In this document: one piece after another, positions 1-7,585 of the stretch
Layout of the letters: the number at the start of each line of letters is the position of its first letter
Position numbering within the stretch: position 1 is the stretch's first letter
NCBI GenBank assembly: GCA_963702925.1
Contig: OY969771.1
Span: 4,464,001 to 4,528,000 of the forward strand
Length of the DNA stretch: 64,000 nt
Source: CAIKMD01 sp963702925
GTDB lineage: Bacteria > Pseudomonadota > Alphaproteobacteria > ATCC43930 > CGMCC-115725
Reading direction: 5' to 3'
Made by a program: the position numbers and the translations under genes
The notes under the pieces: generated by a model
Seen by the model: the letters and a program-made list of their open reading frames with translations, nothing else
Database searches by the model: none
What the model was told of the DNA's origin: nothing

Positions 1-178
1 GACCAAGCGCTTCAATGCCGTCGATTTGGTGCGGCTCGGCGCCGAAGCCCTGGGTGGGAAGGGCGGCGGCGGAAGGCCCGACATGGCGCAGGCGGGCGGT
101 CCCGATCCAAGCCGCGGGTCGGCGGCGCTCGAAGCGATCGAACGTGCGGTGGCAGAGAAGGCGGTGGCGCCGGTTTAG
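1..178 (+). CDS. alaS: alanyl-tRNA synthetase, C-terminal end (partial)
   Basis: Only the last 58 codons are in the window, read in the frame starting at base 2 and ending with TAG at 176-178. The peptide contains the glycine-rich stretch GGKGGGGRPDMAQAGG, which is the hallmark of the C-Ala domain of bacterial alanyl-tRNA synthetase. It ends in a short acidic/basic helix (ALEAIERAVAEKA). AlaS charges tRNA-Ala in the cytoplasm. The next gene starts 35 bases downstream with a good Shine-Dalgarno, so the nitrile hydratase genes may be read from the alaS transcript. Confidence 0.92.
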   Translation, partial: TKRFNAVDLVRLGAEALGGKGGGGRPDMAQAGGPDPSRGSAALEAIERAVAEKAVAPV

Positions 179-213
179 CGACGTAACCAAATCGACGGCG
201 AGGGAGGGATACC

Positions 214-858
214 ATGTCGCCTGACGATGAAGGTCATGGCCATGAACATGATCACGCCGCGGGCTCGAATTTGTCCGAGATGCAATTGCGCGTCCGAGCG
301 CTCGAATCCATCCTGACCGAGAAAGGCTATATCGATCCGGCGGCGATCGACCGCATCGTCGAGGCTTACGAGACCAAGATCGGCCCGCATATCGGTGCGC
401 GCATTGTCGCCAAAGCTTGGAACGATCCCGATTTCAAGCGCCTGCTGCTCGAGGACGCGACCGCGGCGATCAACGGCGCGCCGGATCTGACACGCGTCAG
501 CGACCACCTGATTGCGGTCGAGAACACCGAGCAGCGTCACAATATGGTCGTATGCACCTTATGCTCTTGCTATCCGTGGGAAGTGCTGGGTCTGCCGCCG
601 GTCTGGTACAAATCCGCGGCCTATCGCGCGCGTGCGGTGATCGATCCGCGCGGCGTGTTGAAGGATTTCGGCGTAACCTTGTCGACCGATAGCGAAATCC
701 GGGTGTGGGATTCGACCGCTGAAACGCGCTTCATCGTCATCCCGATGCGCCCTGCCGGCACCGAGGATTGGAGCGTGGAAAAGCTTGCCGCGCTAGTCAC
801 ACGCAATTCGATGGTCGGCACGGGCTTTCCCAAGCGTCCAACAGAGATTGTGCCATGA
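214..858 (+). CDS. nthA: nitrile hydratase, alpha subunit (cobalt type)
   Basis: This is the metal-carrying subunit of nitrile hydratase, which hydrates nitriles to amides. The 214-residue protein has the metal-claw motif VCTLCSCYPW with Cys114, Cys117 and Cys119. Thr between the first two cysteines is the cobalt-type signature, whereas iron-type enzymes have Ser there. The next residues (LGLPPVWYKS, YRARAVIDPR) also fit the family. The N-terminus is His/Asp-rich (GHGHEHDH), which could bind metal; this is inference. The start ATG follows AGGGAGGG at good spacing. Its TGA overlaps the beta-subunit ATG. Thiocyanate hydrolase gamma subunits are similar, but separate alpha and beta genes plus a P14K gene favour nitrile hydratase. 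Confidence 0.96.
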   Translation: MSPDDEGHGHEHDHAAGSNLSEMQLRVRALESILTEKGYIDPAAIDRIVEAYETKIGPHIGARIVAKAWNDPDFKRLLLEDATAAINGAPDLTRVSDHLIAVENTEQRHNMVVCTLCSCYPWEVLGLPPVWYKSAAYRARAVIDPRGVLKDFGVTLSTDSEIRVWDSTAETRFIVIPMRPAGTEDWSVEKLAALVTRNSMVGTGFPKRPTEIVP

Positions 859-1511
859 ACGGGGTACACGATATGGGCGGCATGCACGGCTTCGGCGCGG
901 TGCAGCCGGAGCGGAACGAGCCGGTCTTTCACGCTGCGTGGGAAGGTCGGGTCTACGCGATGCAGCGGGCGACCTCGTTCCTCGGCCTGTGGAATATCGA
1001 TATCGGGCGCGCTTCCATCGAGCTGCTGCCGCCGGCGGTCTATCTCAGCGTGTCCTATTACGAGAAATGGGAGCGCGGCCTGGAAAGCCGCCTTTTGTCC
1101 TACGGCCTAGTCGGCGCCGACGAGCTCGAAGCCGGCCGTTCGCTGCGGCCAGGAAAGTCCGTGGCGCACAAGCTGCTCGAATCTGAGATCGCCAAGGCCT
1201 TGCAACGGGGGTCTTATGCGCGACCCGCGCGCACGCCGGCGCGGTTCCAAACGGGGGCCACGGTGCGTACCAAGAACATCAATCCGGCGAGCCATACACG
1301 TTTGCCGCGCTATGCGCGCGGCCATGTTGGCGTCGTCGAGGCCGTGCGCGGCTGTCACGTCTATCCCGACGCGGTCGTGCTCGGGCATGGCGAGGATCCG
1401 CAATGGCTTTACACCGTCGTCTTCGATGGCCGGGAAATCTGGGGTAGGGACGCCGATCCGACACTCAAAGTCTCGATCGAAGCATTCGAACCTTATCTGG
1501 AGCCGGCGTGA
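855..1511 (+). CDS. nthB: nitrile hydratase, beta subunit
   Basis: This is the partner subunit that completes the active site of nitrile hydratase. The start MNGVHDMGGMHGFG is the conserved beta-subunit N-terminus. The C-terminal domain (about residues 125-218) is the SH3-like barrel with HTRLPRYARGHVG and YTVVFDGREIWG. The length of 218 residues is normal. The ATG overlaps the alpha-subunit stop as ATGA, so the two are translationally coupled. The alpha-beta-P14K order matches the cobalt enzyme of Pseudomonas putida rather than the beta-alpha order of actinobacterial cobalt enzymes (established knowledge, from memory). Confidence 0.96.
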   Translation: MNGVHDMGGMHGFGAVQPERNEPVFHAAWEGRVYAMQRATSFLGLWNIDIGRASIELLPPAVYLSVSYYEKWERGLESRLLSYGLVGADELEAGRSLRPGKSVAHKLLESEIAKALQRGSYARPARTPARFQTGATVRTKNINPASHTRLPRYARGHVGVVEAVRGCHVYPDAVVLGHGEDPQWLYTVVFDGREIWGRDADPTLKVSIEAFEPYLEPA

Positions 1512-1900
1512 CCGGGCTCGATCCCGCTGCGCTGCGTCGCGTTGTCGAGCAGATACCCGGCATTCCCGTAGCCGCGGACGGACCAGTGTTCCGCCAGCCC
1601 TGGGAGGGACAAGCCTTTGCGCTTGCCGTGACGTTGCAAGCCGCCGGGCTGTTCACCTGGACAGAATGGTCGGCGACTTTGGGCGACGAGATCAGGCGCG
1701 CCCAGCAAGCGGGCGACCCTGACACGGGCGAAACCTATTACCGTCACTGGCTTGCCGCGCTCGAGCGTTTGGTGGCGGAAAAGGGTATCGCCGGCACGAC
1801 GACGCTCGCACGCTATCGTGATGCCTGGGAGCGCGCCGCCGCGCGCACGCCGCACGGCACGCCGATCGAACTGACGCTCGGCGATTTCGCCGACGAATAG
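1508..1900 (+). CDS. nitrile hydratase accessory protein (P14K/NhlE-like activator)
   Basis: This 130-residue protein resembles the N-terminal half of a beta subunit: PVFRQPWEGQAFALAVTLQAAGLFTWTEW, then YYRHWLAALERLV. That is the pattern of the small activator family (P14K, NhlE) that helps load and oxidise the metal centre of the alpha subunit. It starts with GTG overlapping the beta TGA (GTGA). No amidase, aldoxime dehydratase or cobalt transporter follows. The operon ends at a strong hairpin. Confidence 0.88.
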   Translation: MTGLDPAALRRVVEQIPGIPVAADGPVFRQPWEGQAFALAVTLQAAGLFTWTEWSATLGDEIRRAQQAGDPDTGETYYRHWLAALERLVAEKGIAGTTTLARYRDAWERAAARTPHGTPIELTLGDFADE

Positions 1901-1914
1901 CGCCGTCGAAGCGC

Positions 1915-1941
1915 GGCACCGGACCGATGCGGTCCGGTGCC
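1915..1941. terminator. bidirectional hairpin between nitrile hydratase operon and icd
   Basis: A perfect 11-bp inverted repeat, GGCACCGGACC / GGTCCGGTGCC, surrounds a 5-base loop (GATGC). It lies between two convergent stops, at 1900 and 1947. There is no clear T-run on either side, so it may work as a Rho-assisted or RNA-stabilising end rather than a classic intrinsic terminator. Confidence 0.7.
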
Positions 1942-1946
1942 CGCGA

Positions 1947-3161
1947 TCAAGCCATCGCTTTCTTCAAGCCCGCGTCGAGCTTGTCGAGGAACGCCGTCGT
2001 ATTGAGCGACGGCGTGGTCGGGCTGATGAGGCTCGCGAGGTCCTTGGTCATGAATCCCGCCTCGACCGTCTCGATGCAAACTTTCTCGAGGGTCTCGGCA
2101 AATTTCTTGACGTCCGGCGTGCCGTCGAAATCGCCGCGATACCACAGGCCGCGCGTCCAAGCGAAGATCGATGCGATCGGATTGGTCGAGGTTTCCTTGC
2201 CTTGCTGATGCAGGCGGTAATGACGCGTCACCGTGCCATGTGCGGCCTCGGCTTCGATCGTCTTGCCGTCGGGTGACATCAGCACCGAAGTCATCAACCC
2301 CAAGGAACCGTAACCTTGGGCGAGGGTGTCCGACTGCACGTCGCCGTCATAGTTCTTGCACGCCCAGATGAAGGCGCCGTGCCATTTGAGCGCGGCCGCG
2401 ACCATGTCGTCGATGAGGCGATGCTCGTAGGTGATGTTCTTGGCCTTGAACTTTGCCGCGAATTCCTCGTCGAAGATTTTCTGGAACAGATCCTTGAAGC
2501 GCCCGTCATAGGCTTTGAGGATCGTGTTCTTGGTCGAAAGATAGACCGGCCAGCCGCGCTGCAAACCGTAATTCATGCAGGCGCGCGCAAAGCCGATGAT
2601 GGAGGCGTCGAGATTATGCATCCCCATCGCGACGCCGCCGCCTTTGAAATCGAACACGTCATAGGTGACGGGCTTGCCGCCATCGGCGGGCGTAAAAGTC
2701 ATCGTCACCTTGCCAGGACCGGGGACAACAAAGTCGGTCGCGCGGTATTGGTCGCCATAGGCGTGGCGCCCGATCACGATCGGCTTGGTCCAGTTCGGCA
2801 CCAGGCGCGGCACATTGGAAATCACGATCGGCTCGCGGAAGATCGTGCCGTCCAAAATGTTGCGGATCGTGCCGTTGGGCGACCGCCACATCTTCTTGAG
2901 ATTGAATTCCTTCACCCGCGCTTCGTCGGGCGTGATCGTCGCGCATTTGACCGCGACGCCATATTGCTTCGCGGCATTCGCGGAATCGATGGTGATCTGA
3001 TCGTCGGTCTCGTCGCGCTTCTCGATCGAGAGATCGTAATATTTCAAGTCGATGTCGAGATAAGGCAGGATCAGCTTGTCCTTGATGAACTGCCAAATGA
3101 TGCGCGTCATCTCGTCCCCGTCCATCTCGACGACGGGGGTCTTCACTTTGATTTTTGCCAT
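1947..3161 (-). CDS. icd: NADP-dependent isocitrate dehydrogenase
   Basis: This TCA-cycle enzyme oxidises isocitrate to 2-oxoglutarate with NADP+. The 404 residues match the homodimeric subfamily II enzymes shared by many Alphaproteobacteria and eukaryotes: N-terminal VVEMDGDEMTRIIW, substrate loop KCATITPDEARVKEF with WRSPNGTIRN, and C-terminal EAAHGTVTRHYR. The length is typical. It is a single gene on the minus strand, convergent with the nitrile hydratase operon. In several Alphaproteobacteria icd lies close to alaS, so the nitrile hydratase operon may be an insertion (inference). Confidence 0.97.
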   Translation of the reverse strand: MAKIKVKTPVVEMDGDEMTRIIWQFIKDKLILPYLDIDLKYYDLSIEKRDETDDQITIDSANAAKQYGVAVKCATITPDEARVKEFNLKKMWRSPNGTIRNILDGTIFREPIVISNVPRLVPNWTKPIVIGRHAYGDQYRATDFVVPGPGKVTMTFTPADGGKPVTYDVFDFKGGGVAMGMHNLDASIIGFARACMNYGLQRGWPVYLSTKNTILKAYDGRFKDLFQKIFDEEFAAKFKAKNITYEHRLIDDMVAAALKWHGAFIWACKNYDGDVQSDTLAQGYGSLGLMTSVLMSPDGKTIEAEAAHGTVTRHYRLHQQGKETSTNPIASIFAWTRGLWYRGDFDGTPDVKKFAETLEKVCIETVEAGFMTKDLASLISPTTPSLNTTAFLDKLDAGLKKAMA

Positions 3162-3284
3162 AACAGCGTTTCCTCGGCTGGTCGGAAGGCGGCCCGGACC
3201 ATAGCATGACGGGTGCTTGACGCAAGTTTAGGCGGCCTATGCTGCCGCCGCGGCGTGTGGTCACAGGGTAGGTCGCGCCCGAAG

Positions 3285-3833
3285 CTAGCGTGGCGCAAAG
3301 CAAGCCGGGATGACTTCTTCCACACGATCGACGACGCGGTAAAGCGCGGGCTCGCGTCGCGCAAAACCCGCCTCGGTCACGTGCTCGATTAGCGCCAATA
3401 GGGGTGTCCAGAAGCCATCAAGGTTAAGCAGGACGATCGGTTTCGGCATGATTCCGAGCTGACGCAACGTAATCGCCTCGAACGCCTCGTCGAGCGTTCC
3501 AAGCCCGCCGGGCAGCACGGCCACCGCGTCGGCGCGCTCGAACATCTGGCGCTTGCGTTCGTGCATATCGCCCACGACGACGAGCTCGCTCAGTCCGTCA
3601 TGGCCGACCTCGCGATCATGGAGCTCGATCGGGATCACGCCGATGACCCGGCCGCCCGCCGCCAAGGCCGCATCCGCCAACAATCCCATCAAGCCGATCT
3701 GGCCGCCGCCATAGACCAGCTCGATGCCCGAGCGCGCGATCAAGCCACCGAGCTCCATGGCGGCCGCGCGATAGGTCGCGAGCGCGGGAAGGGACGAGCC
3801 GCAGAAAACGCAAAGGCGCTTGGGCTGTGTCAT
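3285..3833 (-). CDS. LOG-family (TIGR00730) nucleoside 5'-monophosphate phosphoribohydrolase
   Basis: This 182-residue Rossmann-fold protein is of the LOG/lysine-decarboxylase-like type, which releases a free base and ribose 5-phosphate from nucleoside monophosphates, including cytokinin ribotides. The family motif PGGLGTLDEAFEA (about residues 108-120) is intact, and MHERKRQMFERAD precedes it. N-terminal CVFCGSS and YGGGQIGLMG fit the nucleotide-binding loops. Older annotations as lysine decarboxylase are wrong for this motif. The physiological substrate here is unknown. Confidence 0.9.
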   Translation of the reverse strand: MTQPKRLCVFCGSSLPALATYRAAAMELGGLIARSGIELVYGGGQIGLMGLLADAALAAGGRVIGVIPIELHDREVGHDGLSELVVVGDMHERKRQMFERADAVAVLPGGLGTLDEAFEAITLRQLGIMPKPIVLLNLDGFWTPLLALIEHVTEAGFARREPALYRVVDRVEEVIPACFAPR

Positions 3834-3904
3834 GGCTGGATAGTGGCGGGCAGAAGAACCGGTTTCGATCGCATCAAGGCACTTGACTTAACCTAACGAT
3901 TTGA

Positions 3905-4429
3905 GTGAACATTTACATAGAAGATATGAAAAATAAAACACAATTTGTTAATGATGAATGGCCTGCGGCGGTGCTGCAGGAAAGGTCGGAAAGGGGCTGG
4001 AACGCAATCATGAATCGGGTGCGCGCTGCTCTACCAATCGCAATTCCTTTGGCTGTCGGGGCCCTGCTATGGGCTGCTCCTTCCGCTGGCGGGAGGGACG
4101 TTACATCCTTTCCGCTCGACCGCCTGATCGGCTTGCTGCTGGTCGTTATTGCCTTTGCGGCTTTCGCTTTTCTGTTCCGTGACGCGCTCGAGCCTTCGAT
4201 CTCGGCCCGGCCTGTGCCAGTTCTTCACCGCGGCAGCGAGTTCCGCCGCGGCTTCGCCCCAAGCGCAGCCGCCGAGTTAGGAACACGTGGCGTCGTCGTG
4301 GCGATGCGGCACCGCTTTGGCACGACCGCACCGGCGGGAAGCGTAAACGCCGCCGACGAAAGCATCGCAGATCTGAGACGCCGGCTTTATGCCCAGGCTG
4401 AATTACTGTGGCGTCGCCAACCGGGATAG
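3905..4429 (+). CDS. hypothetical membrane protein with two hydrophobic segments
   Basis: Not recognised. If it starts at the GTG, the protein has 174 residues with two hydrophobic stretches: about residues 43-60 (ALPIAIPLAVGALLWAA) and 74-93 (LIGLLLVVIAFAAFAFLF). A basic, soluble C-terminal tail of about 80 residues ends in RLYAQAELLWRRQ. The first 60 bases are AT-rich, unlike the rest, and neither GTG 3905 nor ATG 3926 has a convincing Shine-Dalgarno. ATG 4010 (MNRVRAALPI) would place a normal signal-anchor at the N-terminus and turn the AT-rich part into a promoter. I think that start is at least as likely. Confidence 0.55.
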   Translation: MNIYIEDMKNKTQFVNDEWPAAVLQERSERGWNAIMNRVRAALPIAIPLAVGALLWAAPSAGGRDVTSFPLDRLIGLLLVVIAFAAFAFLFRDALEPSISARPVPVLHRGSEFRRGFAPSAAAELGTRGVVVAMRHRFGTTAPAGSVNAADESIADLRRRLYAQAELLWRRQPG

Positions 4430-4442
4430 GCGCGGGTCGGTC

Positions 4443-4778
4443 TTAGAGAATCCGTCCTTCGAAGATCGGGCGCCCGGCGCGGTCCTCGATTTCGATCACC
4501 CAGAGATCCGGATCGCGCTGCACTTGGCGCGCGATATAGGCATCAGCCACGTTCTCCGCGACCGGAGTCGCTCCCGTGGCTCTGAGCCACGCAAGCTCGC
4601 CGCTTGGCGTGCGGGTTTGAGCGAGCACGGTGCAACCGAGATCGAGTTGGTTGAGCTTCACCAGAATGGTGCCGGCATCGCCATCGCCGCGCCGCGCCAC
4701 CACCATCGGAATAGCGCGCTGCGAGCAGACGCGAAGTGCCGCCTGGACAACGATATTTGTCTTGAGGCGAGGCTCCAT
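4443..4778 (-). CDS. DUF1491 family protein
   Basis: This 111-residue soluble protein has the layout of the alphaproteobacterial DUF1491 family. It has an N-terminal helix (LKTNIVVQAALRVC), the strand-turn MVVARRGDGDAGTILVKLNQ, and a C-terminal DLWVIEIEDRAGRPIFEG. The function of the family is not known. It is the third gene of a minus-strand operon (Tim44-like, VOC, DUF1491), 11 bases after the VOC gene. Confidence 0.82.
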   Translation of the reverse strand: MEPRLKTNIVVQAALRVCSQRAIPMVVARRGDGDAGTILVKLNQLDLGCTVLAQTRTPSGELAWLRATGATPVAENVADAYIARQVQRDPDLWVIEIEDRAGRPIFEGRIL

Positions 4779-4789
4779 CGCGGCGAGCG

Positions 4790-5173
4790 TCAGCCTGGGG
4801 CAGGAAAATTGAGCTCGATCATCACGCGATTGGGGTCGGTGAGAAAGAGCTGACGCAACCTTGCGCTCGGCACGTCGTTTTCACGAAACGGAAAGCCCAG
4901 CTCGCGCAGATGCCGGCAAGTCGCATCGTAGTCCTGAGCCAAAAAAGCGACGTGATCGAAATTGCCGGTATCCTCGTTGGGCCCGGCGCCGACCGCCGCG
5001 CTTTCGGGAACCAGATGCACGACGGGAATCTTCCCGACATAAAGCCAATAGCCCGGGAAGCCGAGATCCGGCCGGAATCCGACGCTCATGCCGAGCGCGT
5101 CGACATAGAAATCGCGTGTACCGTCGAGATCCTTGGTGCGCACCGTGACATGATTGAGTTCGGTGAGAGGCAT
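4790..5173 (-). CDS. VOC family (glyoxalase/dioxygenase-like) protein
   Basis: At 127 residues this is one vicinal-oxygen-chelate module: LNHVTVRTKDLDGTRDFYVDALGM at the start, VVHLV in the middle, FDHVAFLAQD, and a C-terminal VMIELNF. The metal ligands His8, His51 or nearby, His75 and the Glu of IELNF can all be seen, so a metal-dependent lyase, dioxygenase or isomerase is possible. The substrate cannot be told. It lies 24 bases after the Tim44-like gene and 11 before DUF1491, in the same direction. Confidence 0.85.
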   Translation of the reverse strand: MPLTELNHVTVRTKDLDGTRDFYVDALGMSVGFRPDLGFPGYWLYVGKIPVVHLVPESAAVGAGPNEDTGNFDHVAFLAQDYDATCRHLRELGFPFRENDVPSARLRQLFLTDPNRVMIELNFPAPG

Positions 5174-5197
5174 GCGGGCTTCTCCGTTGCGGCGTCG

Positions 5198-5881
5198 TCA
5201 GACCTGCTGGACCGCGGATAACAGCCATTGCCCGCCGGGGCTGCGCGCGAAAGTCCACATTTCGCTCGCTTCGCTGGCATGCGTCGGGTCGCCGCCGACA
5301 ATGATGTCGCCCTCGCCGGGCTTGCCGCCGGCGCTGACTGTGTAGTCGCGTGCGCGCCAATGCATAAGCGCGGAGGCATATTGGAGATGGCCTTCGTCCC
5401 AGGCTTCGCGCACTTCGCCTTTGAGCAGTTCGACATCGTCGACGTGATTGATGACGCCTTGGCTCTGATTCTCGGCGAGCTGCTCCGAAAGATAGGAGAG
5501 CATTTCCGGCGTGGTGTAGCGCCGAAGCGCCGAAAGATCGCCGCGGCTCCAAGCCGTCTGCACGTTTTTGAGAATGTCTTCGAAGACCTGGTAATCGCTC
5601 GCGGTGACGCCGATAGTCGAAACCCGTGACGCGCCATAGCCGGGAAACATCGGCTGGACCCCGAACGCCATAGGCCCCATGGCGGGTGGCGCGCTATAGG
5701 ACGCGCCGGCATAGGGCATGGCCTGGCTGCGTCCGGCAAAGAGCCTGAACAGCATCCACACCAGGCCCATGAGAAAGAGCCAGGAGAAGACCGAGCCCAC
5801 CATGCCGCCGAATCCCCAGCCGCCGCCCCAATGCGGGAACAGCATGCCGCCAAGCCAGGAACCGAACAGCCCGCCAAACAA
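5198..5881 (-). CDS. Tim44-like domain membrane protein, part downstream of a premature stop
   Basis: This open part encodes 227 residues. A glycine-rich hydrophobic region (about residues 1-48, with one membrane helix near 28-47) is followed by a Tim44-like domain (about residues 95-227: YQVFEDILKNVQTAWSRGDL to GGQWLLSAVQQV). The domain is related to the mitochondrial import motor subunit; its bacterial role is unclear. The listed start is TTG 5881, with no clear ribosome site. The natural start is ATG 6151: the same frame runs upstream through HPF, a GYGYGYG repeat and RSITPQ until it meets TAA at 5978-5980. If that stop is real, this part is expressed only by internal initiation or readthrough. 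Confidence 0.75.
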   Translation of the reverse strand: MFGGLFGSWLGGMLFPHWGGGWGFGGMVGSVFSWLFLMGLVWMLFRLFAGRSQAMPYAGASYSAPPAMGPMAFGVQPMFPGYGASRVSTIGVTASDYQVFEDILKNVQTAWSRGDLSALRRYTTPEMLSYLSEQLAENQSQGVINHVDDVELLKGEVREAWDEGHLQYASALMHWRARDYTVSAGGKPGEGDIIVGGDPTHASEASEMWTFARSPGGQWLLSAVQQV

Positions 5882-5977
5882 ACCGGTCAGAAATGGATGG
5901 CCGTAACCGTAGCCATAACCATAGCCGGGCTGGGAGCCGTAAGGCGCCGAGGGGTCGCTTTGCGGCGTAATGCTGCG

Positions 5978-6151
5978 TTAAATCGGCGCGGCACCATTAT
6001 TCTGATAGGTCTGCGAGCCGCGGCTGCCTTGGCTCATGAAGCTGCTGCCCCCGCCGAGCCGGTAGCTGCCGCCGGCGCGCGCATCCGCCCAATGAGGTGC
6101 AAGCAACATCATTGCGCCGAGCAAGATCGCTGCCCAAGACCGCCATTTCAT
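5978..6151 (-). pseudogene. signal-peptide end of the Tim44-like gene, cut by in-frame TAA
   Basis: From ATG 6151 the frame encodes a signal peptide (MKWRSWAAILLGAMML, cleavage near ADA-RA). A Gly/Ser-rich linker follows, ending in NNGAAPI, and then TAA as codon 58. The frame continues directly as RSITPQSDPSAPYG into the downstream open part. Family members have API-Q/E-RS-x-TP at this place, so CAA to TAA (Gln to stop) is the simplest explanation. This could be a true nonsense mutation or a sequencing/assembly error. Confidence 0.72.
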
Positions 6152-6292
6152 CGCCAAATTCCTCTTGTGATCCTATTGGACGGGCTAATATCTCGTCAGC
6201 GTTTTCCAATTCTGCAAGGTCGCGGCAGGATGGAATAGAAGCAGGGTAGCGGCGGGCTCGCATGATAAGCAAGCGGGCGGGAGGCGGAGGCG

Positions 6293-7585
6293 ATGACACC
6301 AGAAGCAAGCCACGCGACCGATGCCGCTGGTGATCGCGAGGTTGCGCTTGCGCGCTTCCAAATGGTGCGCGCACGGACCGAGACCTTGGCTGCGCCGCTC
6401 TCCCCCGAGGATCAAACGATCCAATCGATGAGCGATGTCAGCCCGACCAAATGGCATCGCGCCCACACCAGCTGGTTCTTCGAGAATTTTCTTTTGGCGC
6501 CTTTTGCGCGTGGCTATCGCGTCTTTCATCCGGCCTTCGGCTATCTCTTCAACTCATACTATGAAGGCGCGGGGGCCCGGCATCCGCGTCCCGCGCGCGG
6601 CCTTCTGTCCCGGCCGGGCATCGCCGAGATCGCCCGCTATCGCGAACATATCGACGCCGCGATGGAAGATCTGATCCTGCGCGCTGGCGCCGCCGCGTGG
6701 CGTGAGGTTGCGCCCCTTCTGGAACTCGGCCTCAATCACGAAGAGCAACATCAGGAGCTGATTCTGATGGACATCAAGCATGTGCTCTCGCTCAACCCGC
6801 TCAAGCCCGCTTATGCCGTCCCGCGCGATGCGAGCCAACGTGCCGCGCCGCCGCTCGCCTTTGTCGGGTTCCAAGGCGGTCTCCGGCACATCGGCTATGG
6901 CGGCAACGGCTTTGCCTTCGACAATGAGGGACCACGCCACAAGGTCTGGCTCGAACCCTACCGGCTGGGTTCGAGGCTTATCACCTGCGGCGAGTATCTC
7001 GCTTTCATCGACGATGGCGGCTATCGGCGGCCCGAGCTTTGGCTGTCCGAAGGGTGGGCGATGGTGCAGCGGGAGGCATGGGAAGCGCCGCTTTACTGGC
7101 AGCGCGACGACCAAAACTGGAGCCTTTTTACCCTTAGAGGACAAAGATCGCTCGATCGCGACGAACCGGTCTGCCACGTCAGCTATTACGAGGCCGACGC
7201 TTATGCGCGTTGGTCCGCCAAGCGCCTGCCGACCGAAGCCGAATGGGAGACGGCAGCAACGGAAGTCGAGGTTTCGCTCGGTGGGAACTTGATGGATCGC
7301 GGCGCGTTCCATCCCGAGACAGCGGCGGAAGGCGGCGTACCTTTGCTTCAAATGATCGGCGACACCTGGGAATGGACGGCAAGTCCCTATACCGCCTATC
7401 CGGGATTCCGGCCGCTCGCCGGCGTCGTCGGCGAATACAATGGCAAATTCATGTCGAACCAGATGGTTTTGCGCGGCGGCGCGGCGGTGACACCCCCAGG
7501 CCATGTGCGGGTGAGCTATCGCAATTTCTTTCCGCCCGGATCGCGTTGGGCCTTTGGCGGGATCCGCCTCGCGGAGGATGCGTGA
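6293..7585 (+). CDS. egtB: ergothioneine biosynthesis protein EgtB (hercynine oxygenase)
   Basis: EgtB is the non-haem iron enzyme that joins a thiol donor to hercynine, giving the sulfoxide intermediate of ergothioneine. The 430 residues show an N-terminal DinB-like helical domain with WHRAHTSWFFE and LNHEEQHQELIL, which supply the three iron-binding histidines. The C-terminal formylglycine-generating-enzyme-like domain has PVCHVSYYEADAYARW, RLPTEAEWE, GDTWEWTASPY and RGGAAVTPP. The start ATG follows GGCGGAGG. Its stop overlaps the egtD GTG start. With egtD it makes a two-gene pathway; egtC and egtE are not nearby. Confidence 0.95.
   Translation: MTPEASHATDAAGDREVALARFQMVRARTETLAAPLSPEDQTIQSMSDVSPTKWHRAHTSWFFENFLLAPFARGYRVFHPAFGYLFNSYYEGAGARHPRPARGLLSRPGIAEIARYREHIDAAMEDLILRAGAAAWREVAPLLELGLNHEEQHQELILMDIKHVLSLNPLKPAYAVPRDASQRAAPPLAFVGFQGGLRHIGYGGNGFAFDNEGPRHKVWLEPYRLGSRLITCGEYLAFIDDGGYRRPELWLSEGWAMVQREAWEAPLYWQRDDQNWSLFTLRGQRSLDRDEPVCHVSYYEADAYARWSAKRLPTEAEWETAATEVEVSLGGNLMDRGAFHPETAAEGGVPLLQMIGDTWEWTASPYTAYPGFRPLAGVVGEYNGKFMSNQMVLRGGAAVTPPGHVRVSYRNFFPPGSRWAFGGIRLAEDA

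Noticed and set aside
7210..7581. Upstream extension of egtD
   Set aside because: The extra 124 codons lie inside egtB in another frame and are not like any EgtD N-terminus; the GTGA overlap start gives the normal length.
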